From Bradyrhizobium sp. CCGB01 (lineage in GTDB: Bacteria > Pseudomonadota > Alphaproteobacteria > Rhizobiales > Xanthobacteraceae), in contig NZ_JANADK010000001.1 in the NCBI RefSeq assembly GCF_024199795.1, forward strand, positions 9,253,329 to 9,317,328: DNA of 64,000 nt, read 5' to 3'. The notes beneath the pieces were generated by a model. The model did no database searches, was not told where the DNA came from, and saw only the letters and a list, made by a program, of their open reading frames with translations. The position numbers and the translations under genes were made by a program. Shown one piece after another: positions 44,868 through 52,740 of this stretch. The first letter of the stretch is position 1, and the number at the start of each line of letters is the position of its first letter.

Positions 44868-45468
44868 GGTCTCCGGACGCGAAATACAGAATGCCCGCCA
44901 TCACCGACTGCCCGATCAGGAAAGGCAGTCCCATGGTCCATGGCGACAGCGTATGGGTTTGGCTCGCCAACGCCAGCACGGCGAAGCCCGACACGAAATA
45001 CCAGGCGCCGGCGAGCGCGACGGTGCGCGGCAGCGAGCGGACGGACGCGAAAATACCGAGCGACACCAGGATCTGCCACAAGCCCGGCAGCAGCCACAGC
45101 GTCTCGGCGGCGAACTTCCACATCACCACCGCAAGCAGCACGCCCGCAACACCTGCGGGCAGGAACTGCTCGACCGCCTGGTGGATCATGGCATCGGCAA
45201 GACCGGAATGATGGCGGCGCAGGCGCGCGCGCATCTCGATGCCGATCATCAGGCCGGACAGCGCGGCGGCAATGAACCAGCCGAGGAAAAAGCCGAGCGG
45301 CTCGCTGGTGGGATCGCCGAGCAGCCAGAATTGCAGGATCGCCCTGACGAGGGCGACGGCGCCGGTCGCAGCCATCGTCGCCGGACCATAGCCGCGGAAC
45401 GCCGTGCCCGCCGCAATCTGATTGCGGATCGCCACGATGTCAGCCAGCGCCTTGTCCAGATCGCGCAT
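44851..45468 (-). CDS. membrane protein, unknown function, operon head
   Basis: A 205-residue inner-membrane protein with about five or six hydrophobic segments (residues 35-60, 70-90, 110-130, 135-155, 165-195) after a soluble N-terminal helix MRDLDKALADIVAIRNQI. The family is not recognised. Its 3' end overlaps the start of the regulator gene by 17 bases, and the pair is likely cotranscribed from the promoter at 45536-45563. A TTG four codons upstream could also serve as start. Possibly the membrane component sensed or used by the regulated prenyl pathway. Confidence 0.78.
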   Translation of the reverse strand: MRDLDKALADIVAIRNQIAAGTAFRGYGPATMAATGAVALVRAILQFWLLGDPTSEPLGFFLGWFIAAALSGLMIGIEMRARLRRHHSGLADAMIHQAVEQFLPAGVAGVLLAVVMWKFAAETLWLLPGLWQILVSLGIFASVRSLPRTVALAGAWYFVSGFAVLALASQTHTLSPWTMGLPFLIGQSVMAGILYFASGDHDVED

Positions 45469-45521
45469 TGGCAACGCCAAAACCCCGCTCCGCCCATAGA
45501 TGGGGACTGCTCGCCCCCGTC

Positions 45522-45563
45522 ACTTTGTATCGCAAAGTATATAGCATCGCAAAGTAAAGGCAA
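45522..45563 (-). promoter_or_regulatory. promoter and operator of the 45.5 kb minus-strand operon
   Basis: On the minus strand TTGCCT (45558-45563) and TATACT (45536-45541) are separated by 16 bases. The -10 box is embedded in ACTTTGCGATACAAAGT (45522-45538), and a half site CGCAAAGT recurs at 45548-45555, 17 bases from the first. Overlap of promoter and palindrome suggests repression. Confidence 0.65.
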
Positions 45564-45669
45564 GCCGGAAAGTTGCCGGCACGGGATCAGATCCAGACGA
45601 GCAACCGCCGGTTGCGCAGGCCATCCTCTCGCAGATAAGATGGGTCCAAAAGCGTTCCGGGGGAAAGTT

Positions 45670-46917
45670 ATGTGGCTCAAGTCATTGGTCGTTGCGCTTC
45701 TGTTGCAGGTGGGTGCCGCAAGCGTCGCATATGCTGCCGGGCCATTCGGCAGCGTCAATGTCGGCAACTGGATCGGCGGCGCCTTCAGCAATGACGCGAC
45801 GGGAGACTTCTCTCACTGCGCCGCGACGACGCCCTATGCCAACGGTGTCATCCTCGTCGTGAGCCAAAATGCCGCCGGCACGTGGTCACTCGCCTTTGCG
45901 AGTCCCAGCTACCGCTTCAACAAGGGCGAGAATGCCGCGATCGACGTGACCTTTGACGGGCAGGAGCAGGCCAGGCTGTACGCTACGGCGTACCAGCCCA
46001 ACATGCTCACGGCCATCATGCCGGTCAATGTGGTGCGCACGTTTCAGAAGGCGAGCCTGATGGTCGCAACGGCCGGCCGCGCCGTCCTGAATTTCGACCT
46101 GACCTCGACCGGGCCGGTGATCGCCGCATTGGCCAATTGCGTCACCAAGGTAAAGGCCGACGGCCTCAACAAGGCCGGTGACTTCACCAAAGTTGCGGCG
46201 AAGCCGCAGACCGCCCCGGACAAGCAGGGATCACCGCCGGCCGGCGGCAAGCCGACCCGATCCAAGAGCGGCACTGGCTTTGTCGTGAGTCCCAGTGGAC
46301 ACGTCGTCACCAACAATCACGTGATCAGCGGGTGCGTCGGTGACATCAAGGGCAACCTCACCGGCGAGGCCGCGATGACGTTGCGCGTCGTGTCGAGCGA
46401 TGCCAACAACGACCTCGCCTTGTTGCAGGCGCCGTCGACAACGACCTTCAAGGACTTTGTTCGGATCCGCGACCGCTCGATCCGCTCGGGCGATTCCGTC
46501 GTCGCGATCGGTTTCCCCTACCACGGGATGCTGACCTCGGATTTCACGGTGACGACCGGCATCGTGAGCTCGCTCAGCGGCCTGCGCAACGACACGCGTT
46601 TCCTGCAAATCAGCGCACCCGTGCAGCCCGGCAACAGCGGGGGCCCGCTGTTCGATACCGCCGGGCAGGTCGTGGGCGTGGTCACCGGAAAAGTCGACGC
46701 GCTCCGTATCGCCGTTGCGACCGGCAACATTCCCGAAAACATCAACTTCGCGATCAAGACCGGCGTGCTGCGCGACTTCCTCGACAATTCCGTGGTGCCC
46801 TACCAGACCGCGGAGCCGAAGGGCGAACTCAAGACCACCGACATCGCCGGCAACGCGCGACCGTATACGATGCTGATCTCGTGCAACGGCACGGAACAGG
46901 CCGACGCGAAGCGGTAG
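45670..46917 (+). CDS. exported trypsin-like serine protease with unknown N-terminal domain
   Basis: A 415-residue secreted protein. A Sec signal (MWLKSLVVALLLQVGAASVA) ends near residue 23. Residues 30-180 form an uncharacterised domain with two Cys (50 and 157). A DegP-like chymotrypsin fold follows: His217 in TNNHVI, Asp248 in NNDLALL and Ser323 in GNSGGPLFD are the catalytic triad. There is no PDZ domain, unlike HtrA/DegP. GGGGGAAAG precedes the ATG. A palindromic repeat ends it against a convergent gene. Periplasmic substrate unknown. Confidence 0.9.
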   Translation: MWLKSLVVALLLQVGAASVAYAAGPFGSVNVGNWIGGAFSNDATGDFSHCAATTPYANGVILVVSQNAAGTWSLAFASPSYRFNKGENAAIDVTFDGQEQARLYATAYQPNMLTAIMPVNVVRTFQKASLMVATAGRAVLNFDLTSTGPVIAALANCVTKVKADGLNKAGDFTKVAAKPQTAPDKQGSPPAGGKPTRSKSGTGFVVSPSGHVVTNNHVISGCVGDIKGNLTGEAAMTLRVVSSDANNDLALLQAPSTTTFKDFVRIRDRSIRSGDSVVAIGFPYHGMLTSDFTVTTGIVSSLSGLRNDTRFLQISAPVQPGNSGGPLFDTAGQVVGVVTGKVDALRIAVATGNIPENINFAIKTGVLRDFLDNSVVPYQTAEPKGELKTTDIAGNARPYTMLISCNGTEQADAKR

Positions 46918-46934
46918 TGGCTGAGGCCGGCTGC

Positions 46935-46969
46935 GTAGCCCGGATGGAGCGCAGCGCAATCCGGGCTAC
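46935..46969. repeat. GTAGCCCGGAT palindromic repeat
   Basis: Arms GTAGCCCGGAT (46935-46945) and ATCCGGGCTAC (46959-46969) are exact inverses around a GCAGCG core. It lies between the convergent protease and DUF899 genes and belongs to the same family as 4547-4622. Confidence 0.75.
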
Positions 46970-46984
46970 GGCCTCACCACGAAC

Positions 46985-47722
46985 TCACCCGTGGCAGCAC
47001 GCCGCCTTCGCCGCCTGCGGCGCATACTCGTCGTGCAGACGGACCCAGTCCATCGGATAGGGCAGGCCGTCCTCGTGGCGACCGAGCGGGGTGAGATCGA
47101 GATATTGATAGGCCGCGTTCATCATGTCGAGACCGCGGGCGAAGCATGAATAGGTATGGAAGATCTCGCCAGCGTCGTTGCGGTAAAACACGCTGATGCC
47201 GGGCAGCTCCGGACCGTAGAACGGCGTGGTGCCGAAATTGTATTTCGGCACGCCCTTGTCGATCTGCTCGCGTGTGAACGAGACCTCGTAGTCGTAGTTG
47301 AAGTCGTTGCTTCCCGACGAGACCCAGTCGAAGGTCCAGCCCATCCGCGCCTTGAAGGCTTCGAGCTTGGCGCTGCGGGCCAACGAGATCGCAACCGTGC
47401 TGGTGTCGCGCGCGGCGAGGTGCGGCACCATGCGATCAAGACCGTCGGCCCAGAACGAGCAGCTCTTGCACGCGGCCTCCCAATCGGGCGCGAACATCAC
47501 ATGCTGCACCACGAGCTGCGGGCGGCCCCTGAAGAGGTCGCCGAGCGTCACCTTGCCGTTCGGTCCGTCGAACACATAGTCCTTGTCGACCTTCACCCAG
47601 GGCAGTGCGCGGCGCTGCTCGGCAAGGCGCTCGCGCGCCTGGCTGAGCTCCTTCTCGTGCGCCAGATGGGCCTTGCGGGCCGCGATCCATTGCTCGCGCG
47701 AGACGATCTGATGTTGCTGCAT
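46985..47722 (-). CDS. DUF899 (thioredoxin-like) family protein
   Basis: A 245-residue cytosolic protein of the DUF899 group, which has a thioredoxin-like fold without a proven activity. Family marks are WVKVDKDYVFDGPNGKVTLGDLFRG, CKSCSFWADGLD (with the Cys pair of the fold), and the Tyr/Phe-rich VFYRNDAGEIFHTYSCFARG. It ends CCHG. It is the first gene downstream of an SRPBCC and an ArsR gene on the same strand (15 bases after SRPBCC), so it is probably in that operon and under ArsR control. Confidence 0.87.
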   Translation of the reverse strand: MQQHQIVSREQWIAARKAHLAHEKELSQARERLAEQRRALPWVKVDKDYVFDGPNGKVTLGDLFRGRPQLVVQHVMFAPDWEAACKSCSFWADGLDRMVPHLAARDTSTVAISLARSAKLEAFKARMGWTFDWVSSGSNDFNYDYEVSFTREQIDKGVPKYNFGTTPFYGPELPGISVFYRNDAGEIFHTYSCFARGLDMMNAAYQYLDLTPLGRHEDGLPYPMDWVRLHDEYAPQAAKAACCHG

Positions 47723-47737
47723 GGTATCCTCCTAAGG

Positions 47738-48205
47738 TCAGGCGACGAAGGCGTCGAGCTTGTCGAGGAACGAGGTCCAGCCACGCTTGTGGTTATCGCG
47801 CGCGGTTTCGTCGAAGAACTGCGCGTGGTGGAAGATCATCAATGTGCCGGCACTGTCGGGCTTGAACGTGATCGTCACCAGCGATTCGCGCTCCGGGGTC
47901 GAATGCCAGGCCCAGGTGAAGACCAGCCGCTCGTTCGGCACGACCTCGCGATAGCTGCCGGCCGCCTCGAAATATTCGCCGTCGTCGCGGGTGAAGCTGA
48001 TGCGATAATGGCCGCCGGTGCGGACATCGAGCTCGGCCTTCAGCGTCGCCGGCTTCATGTTCGGCGGCCCGAACCATTGCGCTAGCTGTTCGGCTTGCGT
48101 CCAGGCGGCGTAGACTTTTTCCGGCCGCGCGCGGAGCCGGCGCGTGAGGGTGAGGCTTGGACGTTCCGCTGGGCGGGGATCGGCGTTGACGGCTGCGTTG
48201 GCCAT
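47738..48205 (-). CDS. SRPBCC (AHSA1-type) domain protein
   Basis: A 155-residue Bet v1-like protein with the AHSA1 motifs RARPEKVYAAWTQAEQLAQWFGPP and the C-terminal GWTSFLDKLDAFV. Such proteins bind hydrophobic ligands. Its first 124 bases overlap the end of the arsR gene in a different frame, so translation of the two must be coupled. ArsR/SRPBCC/DUF899 neighbours form a common small stress-type operon whose signal is unknown. Confidence 0.9.
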   Translation of the reverse strand: MANAAVNADPRPAERPSLTLTRRLRARPEKVYAAWTQAEQLAQWFGPPNMKPATLKAELDVRTGGHYRISFTRDDGEYFEAAGSYREVVPNERLVFTWAWHSTPERESLVTITFKPDSAGTLMIFHHAQFFDETARDNHKRGWTSFLDKLDAFVA

Positions 48206-48534
48206 GTCTCTTCCTCCACGAAGGCGGCAAGGCGGTCGAACTTCTCGGACCAGAATTGCGCGTAGCGATTGAGCCAGTTCATCGCCTGCTCCATCGGCTG
48301 CGCGGTGAGCCGGCAGAAGACCGTGCGACCGGTCTTCTCCCGCACGATCAGACCTGCATCCGTGAGCACGTCGAGATGCTTCATGATCGCCGGCAGCGAG
48401 ACCGGAAACGGCGCGGCCAGTTCGCTCACCGATAGGCTGTCCTGCCCGCCGAGGCGCGCCAGTAAGGCTCGGCGCGTCGGGTCGGACAGCGCCGCGAAAG
48501 TGCGGTCCAGCGCTTCATCCTGATACTTAACCAT
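48082..48534 (-). CDS. ArsR family transcriptional regulator
   Basis: A 150-residue ArsR repressor. DRTFAALSDPTRRALLARL opens the winged helix, LPAIMKHLDVLTDAGLIVREKTGRTV is the recognition helix and wing, and YAQFWSEKFDRLAAFVEEE is the dimer helix. About 40 Ser/Pro/Arg-rich residues beyond the usual ArsR length are encoded within the SRPBCC gene. No metal-binding Cys is present. The ATG lies inside a perfect AACCATATGGTT palindrome, and a TTGACC-16-TACACT promoter ends seven bases earlier without any ribosome binding site, suggesting a leaderless, self-repressed transcript. Confidence 0.9.
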   Translation of the reverse strand: MVKYQDEALDRTFAALSDPTRRALLARLGGQDSLSVSELAAPFPVSLPAIMKHLDVLTDAGLIVREKTGRTVFCRLTAQPMEQAMNWLNRYAQFWSEKFDRLAAFVEEETWPTQPSTPIPAQRNVQASPSRAGSARGRKKSTPPGRKPNS

Positions 48535-48569
48535 ATGGTTTAGTGTAATCTCAAACGCGCAGAGGTCAA
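48529..48569 (-). promoter_or_regulatory. arsR promoter and start-codon operator
   Basis: Minus strand: TTGACC at 48564-48569, TACACT at 48542-48547 (16-base spacing), then seven bases to the ATG at 48534. AACCATATGGTT at 48529-48540 is a perfect 12-base palindrome covering the start. The start site would fall at the A of ATG. Confidence 0.6.
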
Positions 48570-48641
48570 GTGGAGACTTGCGTGCACGGGTCTGCACGAC
48601 TGCGTGATCAGGCAGCGGTCACCGGAGCGCGAAAGACGCAG

Positions 48642-48896
48642 CTAGCCTGGCGGAATGTACCGGCCGCGCAACGGCGTTGGAGGCGGCGGGCGCGTGACCA
48701 TCGCGGGATTCGGTCCGCAAAAACCCTTCCGGCCGGACGCGCTCACCTGACACTGTTCGCGGGTGTAATAGGAACAGTCGCCGGGATAGCCGAATTCCGA
48801 ATCCTGGATGCACCACGGGTAATCCGCGCGCGCCGGGCTACCGCCAGCGAGCCATACGAGAACCATGGTGCCGAGCACGAACTGCGCTTTCCGCAT
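48642..48896 (-). CDS. DUF3551 exported protein, copy 1
   Basis: An 84-residue secreted protein of DUF3551. After the signal MRKAQFVLGTMVLVWLAGG the mature part has the family pattern YPWCIQDSEFGYPGDCSYYTREQCQVSASGR... with four Cys in YPWC, DC, QC and FCGPNP. Extracytoplasmic and probably disulfide-bonded. Function unknown. The second copy lies 124 bases upstream on the same strand. Confidence 0.85.
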   Translation of the reverse strand: MRKAQFVLGTMVLVWLAGGSPARADYPWCIQDSEFGYPGDCSYYTREQCQVSASGRKGFCGPNPAMVTRPPPPTPLRGRYIPPG

Positions 48897-49020
48897 GACC
48901 GATCTCCCATGTTCGCCGCGCGACATGCGACCTCATTGAGAGAAAGGCTGGCGGAGCCGATTTATTCCGGAGCGATCGCGCGAAAATGCGCCGTGGCGGC
49001 TTCGTGGCTCGGACGTGCGA

Positions 49021-49299
49021 TCAGTACGGCGCGACGGGCCGCGTGCGGCGCTGCGGCCGCGGCTGCGGCCAGGGGGCCTGACCATAGGCGACCATCGGGT
49101 TCGGGCCGCAGTACAGCAGCCGTCCTGACACGCTCGCCTGGCATTGCTCATAGGTGCTGTAGGTGCACTCACCGGGATAATCGAATTCGCCACCCTGGGC
49201 GCACCAGGGATAGTTGCGGGCCTCGGCGGGCGCGGTGGTGGCGAAACCGGCGAGAACCATGGCGGCCAGCGCCGGCAGCGCCAATTGCATCATGCGCAT
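49021..49299 (-). CDS. DUF3551 exported protein, copy 2
   Basis: A 92-residue paralogue of the preceding gene with the same YPWC...GECTYSTYEQCQASVSGR...YCGPNP pattern. The signal peptide is MRMMQLALPALAAMVLAGFA. AAGGAGGAG lies eight bases before ATG 49299, which fixes the start; a longer in-frame reading of 30 residues has no signal-like sequence. The C-terminus is Pro/Arg rich. Confidence 0.87.
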   Translation of the reverse strand: MRMMQLALPALAAMVLAGFATTAPAEARNYPWCAQGGEFDYPGECTYSTYEQCQASVSGRLLYCGPNPMVAYGQAPWPQPRPQRRTRPVAPY

Positions 49300-49395
49300 G
49301 ATCCCAACTCCTCCTTTGGTGGCCCCAGATACGAAGCCACATATCATCAGGTTTCGCCGCGCGCCTTTATTCCAGATCAACAGCATCACATCCGC

Positions 49396-49425
49396 AAGAA
49401 AAAAGCCCTGCCGAACGGCAGGGCT
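49396..49425 (-). terminator. intrinsic terminator of the tctC gene
   Basis: Read on the minus strand, a perfect 10-bp stem AGCCCTGCCG / CGGCAGGGCT with a TT loop is followed directly by TTTTTTCTT. It stands 25 bases after the tctC stop. Confidence 0.85.
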
Positions 49426-49449
49426 CCATTCTCCGCGATCACAAGATCG

Positions 49450-50424
49450 CTACTCGACCTTCAGGCCGGGGAACTCGACGACCTTCTTCCACTTATCGGT
49501 CTCGGCCTTGATCTCCTCGCCGAACGCCTCGGGCGTCTGCACCCGCGGCTCGCCGCCGAGCTCGACCAGACGCTTGGTCATGTCAGGCTCCTTCATCAGC
49601 GTGTTGATCTCATTGTTGAGCTTGGCGATGATCTCCTTCGGCGTGTTCTTCGGCGCGCCCATGCCGAACAGCGCGCTGGCCTCGTAGCCCTTCACTGTGT
49701 CGGCGATCGGCTGCACGTCCGGCAATTGCGACGAGCGCTCCGTGGTGGTGACGCCGATCGCGCGAAGCGAGCCAGAGCGAATGTGCTGGATGATCGAGGG
49801 CATGTTGTCGAAGATCACCTGCACCTGGCCGCCGAGCATGTCGGTGATCGCGGGCGCCGCGCCGCGATAGGGCACGTGCTGCATCTTGCAGCCGGTCATC
49901 GCCATGAACATCTCGCCGGACAGATGCACCGACGTGCCGTTGCCGGACGAGGCCATGTTCACCTTGCCGGGATTGGCCTTCACATATTCGATGAACTCGG
50001 CGACATTCTTGGCCGGAACGTCCTTGTTGACGGTCATCACGTTCGGCACCCGCTGGAACGAGGCGACCGGCGCGATGTCGCGCACGAAGTTGAACTTGAG
50101 GTTGGCGTAGAGCGAGGCGTTGATGTAGTTGGCCGGATTGACCAGCTGCAGCGTGTAGCCGTCGGGCTCGGCATTGACGACCGATTCGGTGCCGATGTTG
50201 TTGCCGGCGCCGGGCTTGTTCTCGATCACGAATTGCTGGCCGAGCCGTTCCGACAGTCGCTGGCCGATCAGCCGCGCCAGGATGTCGGTGGCGCCGCCCG
50301 GCGGATAGCCGACCACCCATTTCACGGGCCGGGCCGGATAGTCGGCGGCAAGGGCCTTCGACAGCGGGGTGGCTGCAAGCGGACTGGCGGCGAGCAGGCC
50401 CAGCGCGGAACGGCGAGTGATCAT
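49450..50424 (-). CDS. TctC/Bug family tripartite tricarboxylate transporter binding protein
   Basis: A 324-residue periplasmic binding protein of the Bug family. The signal MITRRSALGLLAAS resembles a Tat leader. Family motifs are RPVKWVVGYPPGGATDILARLIG, the PGAGNNIGTESVVNAEPDGYT block and VPYRGAAPAITDMLGGQVQV. It binds dicarboxylates or aromatic acids in related cases. No TctA/TctB membrane genes are near, as is common for orphan Bug proteins. MGEPLM gives an earlier ATG; MITRRS is nearer a GGGAG site. Confidence 0.92.
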   Translation of the reverse strand: MITRRSALGLLAASPLAATPLSKALAADYPARPVKWVVGYPPGGATDILARLIGQRLSERLGQQFVIENKPGAGNNIGTESVVNAEPDGYTLQLVNPANYINASLYANLKFNFVRDIAPVASFQRVPNVMTVNKDVPAKNVAEFIEYVKANPGKVNMASSGNGTSVHLSGEMFMAMTGCKMQHVPYRGAAPAITDMLGGQVQVIFDNMPSIIQHIRSGSLRAIGVTTTERSSQLPDVQPIADTVKGYEASALFGMGAPKNTPKEIIAKLNNEINTLMKEPDMTKRLVELGGEPRVQTPEAFGEEIKAETDKWKKVVEFPGLKVE

Positions 50425-50548
50425 CAAGGGTTCTCCCAACGTGTTGTTCTTGAAAGCAAGATAGCTTCAAAGTGGCGTCGACGCGGTTGTAACAAAGCTT
50501 GCCGCAGGCGGAAAGTGCGCCGGGCGCATCACGACGAAAGGATAAGGC

Positions 50549-50968
50549 ATGCCGGTCAAGGTCGAAGCCCTCGATCACCTCGTGATCAACGTCGCCGACG
50601 TCGCAGTGACCGCCGAGTGGTACCGCAAGATTCTCGGCATGGAAGTCAAGGTGTTCGACCCCGGCGGCGGCAAAGCGCCGCGGACTTCGTTGCAATTCGG
50701 TAACCAGAAGATCAACGTCCGGCCGCGCGATGCCGACAAGGTGGAGTGGTTCACCGCGGACCACCAGACCGCCGGCAGCGAGGACCTGTGTTTCCTCACC
50801 TCTGCCGCACCCGACGAGGTGGTGGCGCATTTGAAGGCACATGGCGTCGCGATCGAGGAAGGCCCGGTTCCCAAGCAGGGCGCCCGCGGCACGCTGCGCT
50901 CGGTCTATTGCCGGGATCCGGATGGCAGCCTGATCGAGATTTCGTCGTACCAAGACGGTGGACGATAG
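50549..50968 (+). CDS. VOC (glyoxalase/bleomycin-resistance fold) protein
   Basis: A 139-residue vicinal-oxygen-chelate protein. Candidate metal ligands are His9 in LDHLVINVAD, His in ADHQTAGSED, and Glu in GSLIEISSY. DKVEWFTAD and CRDPDGSLIE resemble the YRDPDG/LIE core of the extradiol dioxygenase and FosX-like group. Starts 125 bases after the tctC start in the divergent direction. The reaction is unassigned. Confidence 0.87.
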   Translation: MPVKVEALDHLVINVADVAVTAEWYRKILGMEVKVFDPGGGKAPRTSLQFGNQKINVRPRDADKVEWFTADHQTAGSEDLCFLTSAAPDEVVAHLKAHGVAIEEGPVPKQGARGTLRSVYCRDPDGSLIEISSYQDGGR

Positions 50969-50991
50969 GGCCGCGCCGCCCGTCCCGACCA

Positions 50992-51080
50992 CCGTCATTG
51001 CGAGGAGCCCTTGCGACGAAGCAATCCAGACTGCCTCGGCGGAGGGATTCTGGATTGCTTCGCTACGCTCGCAATGACGG
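50992..51080. repeat. CCGTCATTGCGAG palindromic repeat
   Basis: Exact 13-base arms CCGTCATTGCGAG (50992-51004) and CTCGCAATGACGG (51068-51080) with GAAGCAATCCAGA / TCTGGATTGCTTC inside. Located between the VOC and acyl-CoA ligase genes, which run in the same direction. Confidence 0.7.
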
Positions 51081-51150
51081 CGGAGAGAGCAGGAAGACGC
51101 AATCATCCAAAAGCAGTCGCCAGCAAGATGCAGGCTGCACAGGAGGATTC

Positions 51151-52731
51151 ATGCCGATTCAACAGACCGCAGCCGGGCTCGTCGGGCCGTTCGACGGGCT
51201 CGACGTGCCCTGGCTGCTGAAGATGCGCGCCGAGGTGCGCCGCGACCACGCGTTCCTGATCTGGGCGCCGTTCGATGCGCCGGCGCGGCGCTGGAGCTAT
51301 GGCGAGTTTCACGAGCGGGTCGGCGCGCTCGCCGCGGGGCTGGCGAAGCGCGGCGTGAAGCCGGGCGAGTACGTGCTCATTCATCTCGACAATTGCATCG
51401 AGGCGTTGCTGGCCTGGTTCGCCTGCGTCGAGCTCGGTGCTATCGCGGTGACCACCAACACCCGTTCGGCACCGGCGGAGATCGAATATTTCGCCGATCA
51501 TTGCGGCGCGGTCGCCGCGATCACGCAGCCGGCCTATGCCGAGATCGTCGCGCAGAACTGCCGCAACATCCGCTGGCTGGCCGTGACCTCGCATGATGCG
51601 GGCGCGGCGCCGGCGCAAGCGGTCTCGCGCGGCGACAGTTTTGAGCAGCTGTTTGCCGACAGCGCCGACCGGCCGCACCGCGCGACCGATCCGCTGGCGC
51701 CATGCAGCGTGCAGTACACATCAGGCACGACGTCGCGCCCCAAGGCGGTGCTGTGGACCCACGCCAATGCCCTATGGGGCGCCAAGATCAACGCCGCGCA
51801 TGAGGACCTTCATGCGAGCGACGTGCACCAGACCTATCTGCCGCTGTTCCACACCAATGCGCTGGCCTATTCGATGCTGGCGACGCTGTGGGTGGGCGCC
51901 ACCTGCGTGATCCAGCCGCGCTTCTCCGCAAGCCGCTTCTGGCGCGTCGCGCGCGAGCACGGCTCGACCTGGACCTCGACCATCCCGTTCTGCATGAAGG
52001 CGCTGCTCGAGCAGGAAATCCCCCGGGATCACAAATTCCGCCTCTGGGGCACCGCCATCAACGAGCCGCCGGCCTTTGCCGCCTTCGGCGTCAAGATCAT
52101 CGGCTGGTGGGGCATGACCGAGACCATCACCCACGGCATCGTCGGCGAGGTCGACCAGCCCAACATCCCGATGTCGATCGGGCGCGCGGCTCCCGAATAT
52201 CAGATCCGCATCACCGACGATGACGGACGGCCGACCGAGGTCGGCGACACCGGCAATCTCTCGATCAAGGGCATCCCCGGCCTGTCGCTGTTCGCCGAAT
52301 ATCTGCACAACGAAAAGGCGACGCGCGAGAGCTTCGACGCGCACGGCTTCTTCCTCACCGGCGACCGCGTCGAGCGCCTCGCGAACGGCTTCATCAGGTT
52401 CGGTGACCGCGCCAAGGACATGCTGAAGGTCGGTGGCGAGAACGTCGCGGCCTCCGAGATCGAGCAGGTGATCGCGGTCGTATCAGGCGTGCGCGAGGCC
52501 GCGGTGGTCGCGAAGAAGCATCCAATGCTCGACGAGGTACCGGTCGTGTTCATCATCCCGCACGGCGGCATCGCGGGCGCTGCGCCCGACCTGCATGATC
52601 GCGTGATGGCGGCCTGCTCAGCGGGACTGGCGGATTTCAAGGTGCCGCGCGAGATCAGGCTCGTCGACGACATGCCGCGCTCGACGTTGGAGAAGGTGGC
52701 GAAGGCGGAGTTGAGGAAGATGGTGGGGTAG
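51151..52731 (+). CDS. acyl-CoA / acyl-AMP ligase (ANL superfamily)
   Basis: A 526-residue adenylating enzyme. The P-loop A3 is YTSGTTSRPKAVLWTH, A5 is GWWGMTETITHG, A7 is LTGDR and A8 RFGDRAKDMLKVGGENVAASEIE; the A10 Lys is in RSTLEKVAKAELRK. The absence of a C-terminal peptide rules out a clear targeting signal. AGGAGG lies seven bases before the ATG. It probably activates a carboxylic acid to its CoA thioester; the substrate class (crotonobetaine, aromatic or medium-chain) is not decided. Confidence 0.92.
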   Translation: MPIQQTAAGLVGPFDGLDVPWLLKMRAEVRRDHAFLIWAPFDAPARRWSYGEFHERVGALAAGLAKRGVKPGEYVLIHLDNCIEALLAWFACVELGAIAVTTNTRSAPAEIEYFADHCGAVAAITQPAYAEIVAQNCRNIRWLAVTSHDAGAAPAQAVSRGDSFEQLFADSADRPHRATDPLAPCSVQYTSGTTSRPKAVLWTHANALWGAKINAAHEDLHASDVHQTYLPLFHTNALAYSMLATLWVGATCVIQPRFSASRFWRVAREHGSTWTSTIPFCMKALLEQEIPRDHKFRLWGTAINEPPAFAAFGVKIIGWWGMTETITHGIVGEVDQPNIPMSIGRAAPEYQIRITDDDGRPTEVGDTGNLSIKGIPGLSLFAEYLHNEKATRESFDAHGFFLTGDRVERLANGFIRFGDRAKDMLKVGGENVAASEIEQVIAVVSGVREAAVVAKKHPMLDEVPVVFIIPHGGIAGAAPDLHDRVMAACSAGLADFKVPREIRLVDDMPRSTLEKVAKAELRKMVG

Positions 52732-52740
52732 CGAACTGCC

